A stretch of DNA of 36,950 nt, taken from positions 1 to 36,950 of the IMG/VR virus record IMGVR_UViG_3300035070_001339, one strand, 5' to 3'. A program made the translations under genes and the position numbers. Position 1 is the first letter of the stretch. The number at the start of each line of letters is the position of its first letter. Shown one piece after another: positions 17,079 through 24,750 of this stretch. Origin of the DNA: a virus. The notes below the pieces were generated by a model. That model was not told where the DNA came from. It ran no database searches and saw nothing but the letters and a program-made list of their open reading frames with translations.

Positions 17079-18968
17079 TTAGTGTATATCTAGCCACGTT
17101 TTACCAATCATACCTTCGCCCACTTGTTCAACTGCTAGGTTGAGGTGTTTGCTTGCATGGTTGATAGCTCGTTCAGCCAGTTGTTTACATTCTTCGGCAA
17201 GTTCATCCCTCACCTCGATAGTAAATTCATCATGTGCCACGCCTACATAAGCAAAATCTTTCCACCATGTCCAACCAATCTTCTTAGTCCATGAGTGAAA
17301 GAAGAGTAAAGCATACTGCATTAGTACAGCTTCGTCACTTTGTAGCGTGTAAACAAGACAGTCTTTCTCGTACTTAACCCTGACAGGTGCACCATCAAGT
17401 GCAGGTACGTAACCGTTTTGCTTTTCCATCTTGCCGTACTTAGTATTGTACGCCACTCCACATGTGTTACCCCAAACTTCTTTGAGGTAGTCACTTGTTT
17501 TCTTTTGCACAGAGAAGAGTTTATCCATTTCTCCACGAATGTCAAGCCCTACTTTTATTCTATCCTTGACAGCGCAATGTGCCATGTCACCTAGCTTACC
17601 GTCACCACAGGCGAATTTATAAGCAAAGTTAAAGTTCTTAGCTGTCTTTCTATTGATTAGTTTTAGTTGATGACGAACCAGTGACTTGTTGATAGCGAGC
17701 ATAGCTTGACTATGACTATCTGTCTTTGTCTCTTTATCGCCATGAAGGAGCATGTGTTCGAACTTGTCATCGTCAAAGTTATACCACTTACCTCTTGATA
17801 ACAGCATTCTATCCTGACAACCACTTGCATCTGTACCAACTAGAGTAAAGCCTTCACGAGCTACAAACAGGCTTCGCATCTGCTTACCGAAGAAAGCTTC
17901 TGGACTTGGTACGTTAACAAGTACGCCATGTTTAAGTCTCCTAGTGTCAGCAATACCGCGTATCTGTTGAGACAGTCTGCTATTTGAACGTGTGTTATTA
18001 ATCCAACCCTCGATTATTCCTTTACGTTGACCGCACTGAAAGCGTTTAGCAATTAGACTACCAAGCTTACCTTGGAGCCCGATGAATGGATCATCTTTAG
18101 AAAGTTTGGGAGAGGTTACCTCACCTTCATCATTCTCATTCCAGTGCTTAGGTTGCCAACCAAGTGATAACAGATAGTCGGATGTCTCAGCACGTTTAGA
18201 TAAATCTAGTTTACGCCAAGTAACACGTGAGAACATACCTGCCACTAATGTTGCATCCTCCTCAAACCAATCAACTACCATCTTGGAATACGTACCGTCC
18301 TTCTTGAATGGTTTCTTAACTTCTACGCCCTTAACTTCACATAACATAGGGAGTCGAGGTGTAATGGCTAAATCAATACGTTCAATCCATTTGTTAAGCT
18401 GTCTTACGTAGGCTCGGGCTTTACCTAAGTCAAACTTCCACCCTGCAATTTCTTGTAACGACATGATGTCCATGAATGCATGAGTCATATCGAAAGCTTT
18501 TTGTGGGTATGGGAAGTTCTGTTCATTAAACCACTTCATACGTTCTAAGCATTTGTTATAGATGCCGACTTGAATATGTGCATCTTCAACACACCGGTGC
18601 ATCATATCAGGTGTGTACGTACTCCAGTCCTCGTGCTTAGGTTTATGTCTGCCTAATTCCTTCCCCCAACTATCAACACCGTGTCTGATACGCTCGGAGA
18701 ATAGTAGTTCTGACAGGATTAGTGTGTCAGTCTTCTTACCTGTAAATGTATATCCCAATATCTTCTTAAGAAGTGGGAAGTCATACATCATACCACTGTG
18801 CATGATAAGCTCGGAACATGAGTCCATGAAGGTAACCATCTTATCCATCTGGTGTGGTTCAAACTTGAAAACATCTGTTGTCTCCACGTCTATGAATACG
18901 CCACAATGAATCTTAGTTGCTTCATGTAATAAGCCATTAGCTTCTAAGTCAGCTACACATCTTCTCAT
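17079..18968 (-). CDS. Family A DNA polymerase (T7 gp5-like) with 3'-5' exonuclease domain
   Basis: The 629-aa product has exonuclease residues D7/E9 (VADLEAN), D63 (MMYDFPLL) and D129 (RCVEDAH). The polymerase core shows motif A TDASGCQDR (D380), the O-helix R440-K444-F448 (RKTAKNFNFAY) and motif C AHDEF (H579-D580-E581). F448 matches E. coli Pol I position 762. Q385 replaces the otherwise conserved E710, and R125 replaces the exonuclease Tyr four residues before D129. It is slightly shorter than T7 gp5. It replicates the phage genome. Confidence 0.95.
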   Translation of the reverse strand: MRRCVADLEANGLLHEATKIHCGVFIDVETTDVFKFEPHQMDKMVTFMDSCSELIMHSGMMYDFPLLKKILGYTFTGKKTDTLILSELLFSERIRHGVDSWGKELGRHKPKHEDWSTYTPDMMHRCVEDAHIQVGIYNKCLERMKWFNEQNFPYPQKAFDMTHAFMDIMSLQEIAGWKFDLGKARAYVRQLNKWIERIDLAITPRLPMLCEVKGVEVKKPFKKDGTYSKMVVDWFEEDATLVAGMFSRVTWRKLDLSKRAETSDYLLSLGWQPKHWNENDEGEVTSPKLSKDDPFIGLQGKLGSLIAKRFQCGQRKGIIEGWINNTRSNSRLSQQIRGIADTRRLKHGVLVNVPSPEAFFGKQMRSLFVAREGFTLVGTDASGCQDRMLLSRGKWYNFDDDKFEHMLLHGDKETKTDSHSQAMLAINKSLVRHQLKLINRKTAKNFNFAYKFACGDGKLGDMAHCAVKDRIKVGLDIRGEMDKLFSVQKKTSDYLKEVWGNTCGVAYNTKYGKMEKQNGYVPALDGAPVRVKYEKDCLVYTLQSDEAVLMQYALLFFHSWTKKIGWTWWKDFAYVGVAHDEFTIEVRDELAEECKQLAERAINHASKHLNLAVEQVGEGMIGKTWLDIH

Positions 18969-18975
18969 AAGTCAC

Positions 18976-19239
18976 CTATAAATATTGAAAAGGATTAAGT
19001 CTCGGTTTAGGTTTAGGTTTAGGGGCTTCCTCTACAACCACTTCACCTTTCTTTTCTATCTTAACTTCATAACCAAGAGCGTCTAAGCACTTAACCCACT
19101 TGTCAACAGTTGGGTTCTTACCGCCAAGCCAACTACAAACAGTTGTGTAAGCCACTCCTGCTCGATTACTCATGGTCTTACGGTTCATAGAGCTTTCATC
19201 TATGAGTGCGCTTAAAGTATCTGCTGCATTATCTTTCAT
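18976..19239 (-). CDS. XRE-like HTH protein (87 aa)
   Basis: The 87-aa product has one Cro/CI-type helix-turn-helix, MSNRAGVAYTTVCSWLGGKN at about residues 23-42, followed by TVDKWVKCLDALGYEVKIEK, then a KPKPKPR tail. GGGG precedes the ATG. It lies between the double-HTH gene and the polymerase. A DNA-binding regulator, perhaps of the phage promoters, is likely; the target is unknown. Confidence 0.75.
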   Translation of the reverse strand: MKDNAADTLSALIDESSMNRKTMSNRAGVAYTTVCSWLGGKNPTVDKWVKCLDALGYEVKIEKKGEVVVEEAPKPKPKPRLNPFQYL

Positions 19240-19248
19240 TACAATCCC

Positions 19249-19626
19249 CTAATAAGGTAGTTTGTTAACAACGGGGCATCTTAAAGCCTCGCACATAATC
19301 TTAAATTCAAACCATCGGATACTAGATTTACCTTTCTTCCATCTCTGGATTGTTTGTCTATCGTAACCGCATGACTCGGATAGTACTCTTAGTGAGCCAA
19401 AGTTTTTCTTTTGTAGTAGCTCTCTCAGGTGTAAAGCTGCACACTCGGGAGTCTTATATTTTAATGCTCTTAAGACTTTCAGAGTTGAGTCAGCCGAGCC
19501 GTTATCGTAGTAAAGCAGACCGTGTAAGTCATTCTTAGAAAGGTTATACTGCTTCATGAAGTTTCTTCTCTTCATTTCATGGCACATTCTCCTAACCGTC
19601 TGCCTTATAGTCTCACCATTCTTCAT
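19249..19626 (-). CDS. Double-HTH DNA-binding protein, paralogue of the 13032-13406 product
   Basis: The 125-aa basic product has two helix-turn-helix-like regions, YNLSKNDLHGLLYYDNGSAD and LRVLSESCGYDRQTIQRWKK, and the same C terminus as the 13032 gene (IRWFEFKIMCEALRCPVVNK then LPY). It is the more basic of the two. It overlaps the end of the small membrane peptide gene. It is a likely transcription regulator of the phage. Confidence 0.75.
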   Translation of the reverse strand: MKNGETIRQTVRRMCHEMKRRNFMKQYNLSKNDLHGLLYYDNGSADSTLKVLRALKYKTPECAALHLRELLQKKNFGSLRVLSESCGYDRQTIQRWKKGKSSIRWFEFKIMCEALRCPVVNKLPY

Positions 19627-19687
19627 AAATAAACCATATTATTGCTATTGCTATTATCATTATTGTGATGAATTGTAAACTTGTCAT
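19613..19687 (-). CDS. Single-span membrane micropeptide (24 aa)
   Basis: The frame reads MTSLQFITIMIIAIAIIW then FIYEEW. Its ATG overlaps the stop of the 145-aa gene as ATGA, and GGGGAG lies about eight bases upstream. The peptide is almost one transmembrane helix with an acidic C-terminal end. It overlaps the next gene by 14 bases. The coupled start and codon phase support translation, but conservation is not tested. It could modulate the membrane or lysis. Confidence 0.55.
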   Translation of the reverse strand: MTSLQFITIMIIAIAIIWFIYEEW

Positions 19688-20121
19688 AACTCAAGCTCCC
19701 CATTGTTCAACATGTCACATAGTTTTTCAGCGCATTCTTTTGACATTCGAATAGTCCCTAATGTACGACATGAAAATAAACAATCTACTGCTGTGTACTC
19801 GTTCTCATTGTTATCTATAAGCACTTCGTATCGTTGACTATCCCAATCAGTCTCATGCTCTTGTACAAGCTCATGTATCTTGAAGTAGTTTTCAACGTCT
19901 TTGTGCGGAAAGCCCTCGCTCACTTTACTAGAATCACCCGAAACTTCTCTGACTAATATAAATCTTAATGGCTTCTTAGGTTTAACCCTGTACACCTTAT
20001 CTTCATACCAATTAGAAGTCAGAGCATTCACCCATTCATTAGAAGAATCAATGTATACCTCTATCTCAGCTCCATCAGCCCACTGCTTAATTAAGTCTGC
20101 GTGTTTGTGTGGTTTATTCAT
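19684..20121 (-). CDS. Conserved phage protein (145 aa), function unknown
   Basis: It begins MNKPHKHADLIKQWADGAEI, a pattern I know from many phages (H.HA.LIK.WADGA.I), followed by EWVNALTSNWYEDKVYRVKP. In related proteins the middle resembles a small beta domain with conserved Trp and a YRVKP strand. The rest (LGTIRMSKECAEKLCDMLNN) is helical. No function is known to me. It is coupled to the membrane micropeptide. Confidence 0.7.
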   Translation of the reverse strand: MNKPHKHADLIKQWADGAEIEVYIDSSNEWVNALTSNWYEDKVYRVKPKKPLRFILVREVSGDSSKVSEGFPHKDVENYFKIHELVQEHETDWDSQRYEVLIDNNENEYTAVDCLFSCRTLGTIRMSKECAEKLCDMLNNGELEL

Positions 20122-20159
20122 AACTCAATCTCTCTTAATTCAATAATTTTATACGCTTA

Positions 20160-20384
20160 TTACGAAAAGATTACTACACACTCTTCAAAAGATGCGTTTA
20201 TCTCTTCTTGAGTCCATTCATCGTCCTGCAAATCTTTCATTGTCGCTAGCTCACCATCATCACACACGCAGTATTTATCAATGTTCCATGCGTTTTCGGC
20301 ACACTCACCATGGTCGGCGTGAATGCGAACACTCATCTCTGGGTCATACTTCTGTAGTGCTTCGATTAATTCTTTTACTTTCAT
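20160..20384 (-). CDS. Acidic small protein (74 aa)
   Basis: The product begins MKVKELIEALQKYDPEMSVR, a helix-strand start that is widespread in phage and bacterial small proteins, then HADHGECAENAWNI and an acidic C-terminal half. Net charge by my count is about -13 in 74 residues. No enzymatic motif was found. It sits beside primase-helicase with a short non-coding gap on each side. Confidence 0.65.
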   Translation of the reverse strand: MKVKELIEALQKYDPEMSVRIHADHGECAENAWNIDKYCVCDDGELATMKDLQDDEWTQEEINASFEECVVIFS

Positions 20385-20427
20385 AATTCAATCCTCAATC
20401 CTCTTCCTCATATGAGCGGAAAAGTCA

Positions 20428-22077
20428 TTAATGTTGTTGTGGCTCTAACAATCTTCCAGTGTTCTTATTAAAGAATAAAGGAATGATAGCACTCTCACCA
20501 AAGTTACGGTCTTCTAGTATAACTAGCTTACGCGTATTTCGTTCCTCATCGGACAGCTCAGGGTCTTTATTCCCCTCAATACCTATCATCATGTGACAGA
20601 AACGTGCCATTGCCCGACTGCCTGCGAATTGACTTGACAACACTTTACCACCTCTATCATGTGGTGTACCGCTCTGTGGGTTGTTCAAGTGGCAGAAACA
20701 ATAAGCTGTAAACTCTAAGTCTTTAGCTAGTGTGGCAAGCTCTGACGCAATCTTAATTAACATGTCATTAGCTTCACCACTAGACAGACCAACAGTGAAG
20801 CAAGTTAGGGGGTCTAGGATGACATCACGACAACCTAACACTGTGACGTTGTAGCGTATCTCCTGCTTAACCTCTTCCCATTTAACATCTTGGTATGTGT
20901 CATAGATTAGTGCACTACTACCTATAATCTCTTTACCTTTGTCGAATTCATCTTGATTAACTGGCATGTTGGGGTCGTAGAATATACGGTCAACTGCTGT
21001 ACCTGCTAGACGCTTCAATGTACCGCCCATGGATTCTTCAGGCTTAACTAGAAATACCGGTGTATCAACGGTCTTAATAAGGTGTGTCGCTATCTCGTTA
21101 ACAACAACACTCTTTCCAATCTTAGGTGCGCCACCGAAGTAATACACCTCACCTCTACGGATACCTCTACTCTTAGCAGTTAGCGTATCCCACACCCAAG
21201 GTATGCCATGTTCCGGTGTGTATTCAGCTAAATGCCATATATCACTAGAGCGTACACTCTTACCACTGGTAGGTGGGTGTGCATCCCATACACAAGCCTT
21301 AAACAATTCTTTCTGTCTACCTGCCTTATACATCTCATTAGAGTCTTTAAGCGGTAGTTTGGCTACTAGTATCTCAGGGAACATCTTACCTAATTCTGTA
21401 GCAAACATTGCTCCGGCTTCATCTTGGTCAGGTACAACAACAATATCCCTAAAATTACGCTTGATATCTGCAATGAAGGGATATAGCTTCTTGGCACTAC
21501 TCGCCCCACCTTGCACACTGATAACACTTGCACTCTTACCATCATGCTCAAAGATAGTTTGCCATAGCGCCATCGCATCACACTCACCCTCTGTGATATA
21601 GAGTTTAGCTGACTGTGGTGCTGACCTTAGTGCTTGCTCCCAACCGAAAGGGTCAGAGTTAACAACACTACCAACACAAAAGAATCGTTTATTTTCCACA
21701 AGTCTAACTTTATATCCCTTAATCTTACCGTTCATGGTGTAGGGGTAGTGATGTGCTGTTATGGTTTGCCCATCAGACTCACTGAGAGCCACTGTAACGC
21801 CAAAATGCTCACTAGCCTTTAGTGGCAATCCTCTATCGGTTAAAGCCTTCTTAGGATGGTTGTAAAGAGCTTTTAGCTCTGCTTGTATTTCTTCTGGAGT
21901 TTTAGTTTGAGTTTTAGGACGATAATCCTCAGGTTTATCTCCATACGGATTAGCCACGTATGTACGACATGCAAAGCAATATCCAGTGTATTTATTATTT
22001 TCTTCATCATAAAAAACATTTAACCCCTTAGTTGAGCCACAATCGTGTGGCAATCTTTCTACAATTTGATTACTCAT
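20428..22077 (-). CDS. Primase-helicase (T7 gp4-like)
   Basis: The 549-aa product has an N-terminal zinc-type site (H11, C13, C34, C37), a TOPRIM primase domain with EGECDAMAL (E163) and VVPDQDEAG (D217, D219), and a RecA-like helicase domain with Walker A GAPKIGKS (316-323) and a B-type strand VILDPLTCF. It unwinds DNA and makes primers at the fork. T7 gp4 has about the same length. Its start overlaps the methyltransferase stop (TAATG). Confidence 0.93.
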   Translation of the reverse strand: MSNQIVERLPHDCGSTKGLNVFYDEENNKYTGYCFACRTYVANPYGDKPEDYRPKTQTKTPEEIQAELKALYNHPKKALTDRGLPLKASEHFGVTVALSESDGQTITAHHYPYTMNGKIKGYKVRLVENKRFFCVGSVVNSDPFGWEQALRSAPQSAKLYITEGECDAMALWQTIFEHDGKSASVISVQGGASSAKKLYPFIADIKRNFRDIVVVPDQDEAGAMFATELGKMFPEILVAKLPLKDSNEMYKAGRQKELFKACVWDAHPPTSGKSVRSSDIWHLAEYTPEHGIPWVWDTLTAKSRGIRRGEVYYFGGAPKIGKSVVVNEIATHLIKTVDTPVFLVKPEESMGGTLKRLAGTAVDRIFYDPNMPVNQDEFDKGKEIIGSSALIYDTYQDVKWEEVKQEIRYNVTVLGCRDVILDPLTCFTVGLSSGEANDMLIKIASELATLAKDLEFTAYCFCHLNNPQSGTPHDRGGKVLSSQFAGSRAMARFCHMMIGIEGNKDPELSDEERNTRKLVILEDRNFGESAIIPLFFNKNTGRLLEPQQH

Positions 22078-22937
22078 TATAATACTCCCTTTAAAATATG
22101 TGATATAACATCAACCGTCCAACCGTTACCTAATACTTTCTGGCACTGGTTGTAACTAAGTATGTCAGTGTAGCCATCTGGAACTGTTTGGCATCTCTCA
22201 AGCTCTCTACGGGTCAAGTATCTACAGAAATCTTCATACTGTATCAGACCACTGTTGGGTTGACGGTCTTGTTTTATTGTTAGACAGTATGCTTTATCAC
22301 TACTTGTTATATTGTAGCATCCACCAGTTTTACCCCCAGTACCATTACCATCTGCCCACATTTTACGTCTACTTGGTGTATCGTTGACTTTTGCCTCTAT
22401 AAGCCTAGTTGAATTAGTATCTTTTATATCTTGAAATGTTATACCTTTATCTATAGGCAAATCTTGCTCCCAGTTAAACCAATACCATCTTGGTCTTTTC
22501 TGTGCACTAACAAGCTCGCTGTTAATAAATACACCATCAACACCAGTAAAGTCATTTATAACTTCTAAGTTCTCTTTCTTCATTCTTACATTTTCTAGTA
22601 AAAACTTAACTTTTGGATTTATTTCTTTAATGTGGTTAAGTATTTCGATAAACGTAAAAAATAATACAGAGCGTTGGTCATCAAACGCTAACTCTTTACC
22701 TATTCGTGAAAAACCTTGGCATGGGCTACCAGCTAAAACTAAGTCAAAGTTCCAATCGATATCCCACTCTTTCCACTTGGTAACATCACCTAACCTTATA
22801 ATATCAGGATAGTTAGATTCACTAACCTTGATAGCGTGTTTATCTATCTCGCTTGAGTAGTAAGTGCAAGCAACACCTAGCTTGTCTAGAGCTATACGGC
22901 CGCAACTCATACCATCAAATAGACTTAGAACTCTCAT
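22077..22937 (-). CDS. DNA cytosine C5-methyltransferase
   Basis: The 286-aa product has FDGMSCGR (SAM site), GSPCQGFSR with catalytic Cys73, LLENV (E115) and SAQKRPR, the ordered motifs I, IV, VI and VIII of C5 methyltransferases, and a C-terminal VLGNGWTVDVI motif X. It would methylate cytosine in phage DNA, probably to resist host restriction. No matching restriction enzyme is in the window. The start overlaps the 61-aa gene (ATGA). Confidence 0.94.
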   Translation of the reverse strand: MRVLSLFDGMSCGRIALDKLGVACTYYSSEIDKHAIKVSESNYPDIIRLGDVTKWKEWDIDWNFDLVLAGSPCQGFSRIGKELAFDDQRSVLFFTFIEILNHIKEINPKVKFLLENVRMKKENLEVINDFTGVDGVFINSELVSAQKRPRWYWFNWEQDLPIDKGITFQDIKDTNSTRLIEAKVNDTPSRRKMWADGNGTGGKTGGCYNITSSDKAYCLTIKQDRQPNSGLIQYEDFCRYLTRRELERCQTVPDGYTDILSYNQCQKVLGNGWTVDVISHILKGVL

Positions 22938-23119
22938 ACTAATTCCCCAATTTGATCTTCAATAAAATCTAACGCATCATCATAAACCGCAAACTTAGCA
23001 CAAACTCTGCTATCTCTAAGCTTACACTCTTCAACAATGTATGGCGTGTCATACTCTTTGGCACTATATGACAGCTCAAAAGCCATCTTAGGTACGCCTC
23101 TAAATAATAAAACTTCCAT
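22934..23119 (-). CDS. Hypothetical protein (61 aa)
   Basis: GAGGAA precedes the ATG and the stop overlaps the methyltransferase ATG. The product (FELSYSAKEYDTPYIVEECK onward) looks like an alpha/beta mini-protein with an acidic end DALDFIEDQIGELV. No family was recognised. It lies just left of the orphan rightward promoter, and a weak leftward promoter may serve it. Confidence 0.6.
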   Translation of the reverse strand: MEVLLFRGVPKMAFELSYSAKEYDTPYIVEECKLRDSRVCAKFAVYDDALDFIEDQIGELV

Positions 23120-23148
23120 TATTATTCCTCTTCTTATTATGGATGCAT

Positions 23149-23177
23149 ATAATACACTATAAATAGTACATTGTGCA
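23149..23177 (-). promoter_or_regulatory. Weak candidate leftward promoter
   Basis: Minus strand TGCACA, a 17-bp spacer, then TATTAT, upstream of the 61-aa gene and methyltransferase. It is divergent from and next to the rightward promoter at 23181. The -35 matches only four of six. Confidence 0.3.
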
Positions 23178-23180
23178 GTC

Positions 23181-23209
23181 TTGACTTTTATAAAAATTTA
23201 TGCTAAAAT
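23181..23209 (+). promoter_or_regulatory. Orphan rightward sigma70-type promoter
   Basis: TTGACT (23181-23186), a 17-bp AT-rich spacer ending in TGC, then TAAAAT (23204-23209). It has an extended -10 (TGN). It is directed rightwards while every gene around it reads leftwards, so its transcript is non-coding or antisense. The layout equals the late promoter at 26118. Confidence 0.8.
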
Positions 23210-23215
23210 CAAATC

Positions 23216-23332
23216 TCTAGAGAGTACTTCCTAGAAAGCACTAACAGCAAGTTAGTCTTCTCCTCAAAAGTATTCTTATCCTGATAAGGATGAGAGAGTA
23301 CTACTAGGGGTACTCTCTACACCTCCTCTCTA
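23216..23332 (+). ncRNA. Candidate structured leader RNA or small RNA from the orphan promoter
   Basis: No ORF of note follows the promoter. The RNA would hold three stem-loops: CTAAC/GTTAG (23241-23255), CTTATCCT/AGGATGAG (23275-23294) and GAGAGTAC/GTACTCTC (23294-23317). It then has CACCTCCT (23320-23327), equal to the anti-Shine-Dalgarno end of 16S rRNA. No U-run terminator follows, so the 3' end is not defined. This may also be a replication origin or a transcription-interference device. Confidence 0.4.
23217..23244 (+). repeat. Two direct CTAG-RRAGYACT units (putative operator)
   Basis: CTAGAGAGTACTTC (23217) is followed by CTAGAAAGCACTAA (23231), spaced 14 bp, directly after the predicted start of transcription. 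A related unit lies at 23304, and similar units lie at the late promoter. AGTACTTCCTAGAAAGCACT is also nearly palindromic around CTAG. Confidence 0.6.
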
Positions 23333-23608
23333 CTAATCCTTAGTACATACAAAGCTTTCTAATAGAATAATCTCATAAGGTGTCAGAGAACCCCACAGAC
23401 TCTCAGTCATAACCTTAGCGTGAATTTTCTGCATTTGTGTATATCGTTCCAGCTGAGGATTTAGCCAATCCTCTCGTTCTTTATTTACATCCTTAGCAAA
23501 AGAACAGACTACATGAGCAGTAGTATTAAAATGCTGTCTAACCATTTCTTGTGCATCCTTAATAGACAATGCATTTGCATTACAGAATTCAATAAATTTA
23601 TTCGCCAT
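23333..23608 (-). CDS. Hypothetical protein (91 aa)
   Basis: The start MANKFIEFCNANALSIKDAQ at 23608 has GGAGAG upstream and overlaps the previous stop (TAATG). A longer frame to 23629 is less likely. The product looks all-helical and slightly basic. No domain was recognised. It is separated from the downstream genes by the non-coding block with the orphan promoter. Confidence 0.65.
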   Translation of the reverse strand: MANKFIEFCNANALSIKDAQEMVRQHFNTTAHVVCSFAKDVNKEREDWLNPQLERYTQMQKIHAKVMTESLWGSLTPYEIILLESFVCTKD

Positions 23609-23838
23609 TATATACTCTCCAAAATACAATCTCTAAGTTCAACATCGTAGTATGCTTTAAAACGTTCCATATCACTGCGTGAGAGGTCATAGTCGAAGTT
23701 TTCATCGTCACATATGTAAACACTCTCAACACCCCAAGAGAAGCCGTCAGACTCTCCCACAGACGCATCACCCTCGTACCACTTAACCTCAAGTACAACA
23801 TAGTACTTATCTCTAAAATCTTCTAGCGTTAAAATCAT
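23608..23838 (-). CDS. Acidic early protein (76 aa)
   Basis: A strong Shine-Dalgarno AAGGAGG precedes the ATG. The product is strongly acidic (about 20 Asp/Glu against 7 Lys/Arg by my count), with LEVKWYEGDASVGESDGF and CDDENFDYDLSRSD. Charge and small size are like phage DNA-mimic or host-takeover proteins such as T7 Ocr, but no similarity can be claimed. It lies in the early cluster. Confidence 0.65.
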   Translation of the reverse strand: MILTLEDFRDKYYVVLEVKWYEGDASVGESDGFSWGVESVYICDDENFDYDLSRSDMERFKAYYDVELRDCILESI

Positions 23839-23850
23839 ACATCCTCCTTA

Positions 23851-24051
23851 TTAGTAATAGACACGTCCAGATAGCTCTTGAAGCTTATCAACCATCTCGT
23901 CAACAACATCACTACACAATGCAGTGTAGGACAACCTATCCCCGTTAACATCATAGAGAGTGCGTGAGAGGCTTACACCATACTCCACACCCTCAACCAT
24001 AAACCAACCTATCTTAACATCTTGCTTAGTGCTTAGTAGTTCTATGTTCAT
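23851..24051 (-). CDS. Hypothetical early protein (66 aa)
   Basis: GAGGA lies before the ATG. The product begins MNIELLSTKQDVKIGWFMVE and has a strand-rich pattern (GVEYGVSLSRTLYDVNGDRL) and an acidic C-terminal helix. No family was recognised. It is tightly packed between two acidic early genes. Confidence 0.6.
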   Translation of the reverse strand: MNIELLSTKQDVKIGWFMVEGVEYGVSLSRTLYDVNGDRLSYTALCSDVVDEMVDKLQELSGRVYY

Positions 24052-24053
24052 GA

Positions 24054-24317
24054 TTAATCGTCCTCTAAAATAGTCATTGATAATTTAAAGCTTGATATTT
24101 TATTCTCAATATCGGTTGTCCAGTTATCCGAGTCTTGGCAGGGTGTAACCCCATAGATACTCACTTGATAATCCTCGCTAGATTCAGATTCTCTGTACAC
24201 GTTAACATCGTAATTTTTACCATCACCTGCTTGAAATGAACACCAATAGTCCGTGTCCACATCGTAATCCCCATCCTCGAGGATAGCCAAAAGTGCTAAT
24301 ACATTTAAGTTTTTCAT
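24054..24317 (-). CDS. Acidic early protein (87 aa)
   Basis: The product begins MKNLNVLALLAILEDGDYDV and is rich in Asp and Glu (about 19 against 5 basic residues by my count). It has a beta-rich middle (YDVNVYRESESSEDYQVSIY). The hydrophobic N terminus is short and looks like a helix packed in a fold rather than a signal peptide. A DNA mimic or host-protein inhibitor is possible only by analogy. Confidence 0.6.
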   Translation of the reverse strand: MKNLNVLALLAILEDGDYDVDTDYWCSFQAGDGKNYDVNVYRESESSEDYQVSIYGVTPCQDSDNWTTDIENKISSFKLSMTILEDD

Positions 24318-24319
24318 AA

Positions 24320-24478
24320 TTAATACCCCATCCAGATTAATACGTCCCTGCTCGAATACGTCTTACTTTCACCGTATTCAGCTACAAACTCCTCAAACTC
24401 TAAGCCGTGTTTCTCTATCTCAGCTTTAGCCATGAAAGCCGTTACAAGGTTATTTTGCATTGCTTGTTCGTATGTCAT
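24320..24478 (-). CDS. Small hypothetical protein (52 aa)
   Basis: The ATG at 24478 has AAGGAG upstream. The product starts MTYEQAMQNNLVTAFMAKAE and ends SRDVLIWMGY. It looks helical, with a mixed charge. It fills the gap between two early genes with a normal spacing. No function was recognised. Confidence 0.65.
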   Translation of the reverse strand: MTYEQAMQNNLVTAFMAKAEIEKHGLEFEEFVAEYGESKTYSSRDVLIWMGY

Positions 24479-24479
24479 G

Positions 24480-24722
24480 TTATAACTCCTTAACATCTAA
24501 TAATTTATTTGATTTTCGATTAACCTTTAGTGTGAATTCGTAAACCTTGCCGATCATGTGCCCACCTAGACAATAATTAACCATACTATCATTTAGCGTA
24601 CCAACTGGTATGACATGACCATTTTTAGACTCTAGTATCAAATTAAAATTAGGGTTACCGTTAATGCTACCGTTAACTCGCTTAATTTGTTTTACTTTCA
24701 AAGTTAGTGTTTGCTTGTTCAT
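24480..24722 (-). CDS. Hypothetical beta-rich early protein (80 aa)
   Basis: The product is basic and strand-rich: MNKQTLTLKVKQIKRVNGSI, NPNFNLILESKNG and FTLKVNRKSNKLLDVKEL. It could be a small beta-barrel such as an OB fold, but this is a guess from strand pattern. It follows the protease-like gene after a GC-rich hairpin. Confidence 0.6.
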   Translation of the reverse strand: MNKQTLTLKVKQIKRVNGSINGNPNFNLILESKNGHVIPVGTLNDSMVNYCLGGHMIGKVYEFTLKVNRKSNKLLDVKEL

Positions 24723-24750
24723 AATTTTACCTTTTATTAGTGTTTGTTTA

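Noticed and set aside
16354-17097. Longer start (17097) of the SSB-like gene
   Set aside because: It would overlap the polymerase gene and lacks a ribosome site, whereas 17031 has AAGGAG at good spacing.
23598-23801. 67-aa minus-strand frame overlapping the acidic 76-aa gene
   Set aside because: It is a shadow of the acidic gene, which has the AAGGAGG site and the coupled stop-start.
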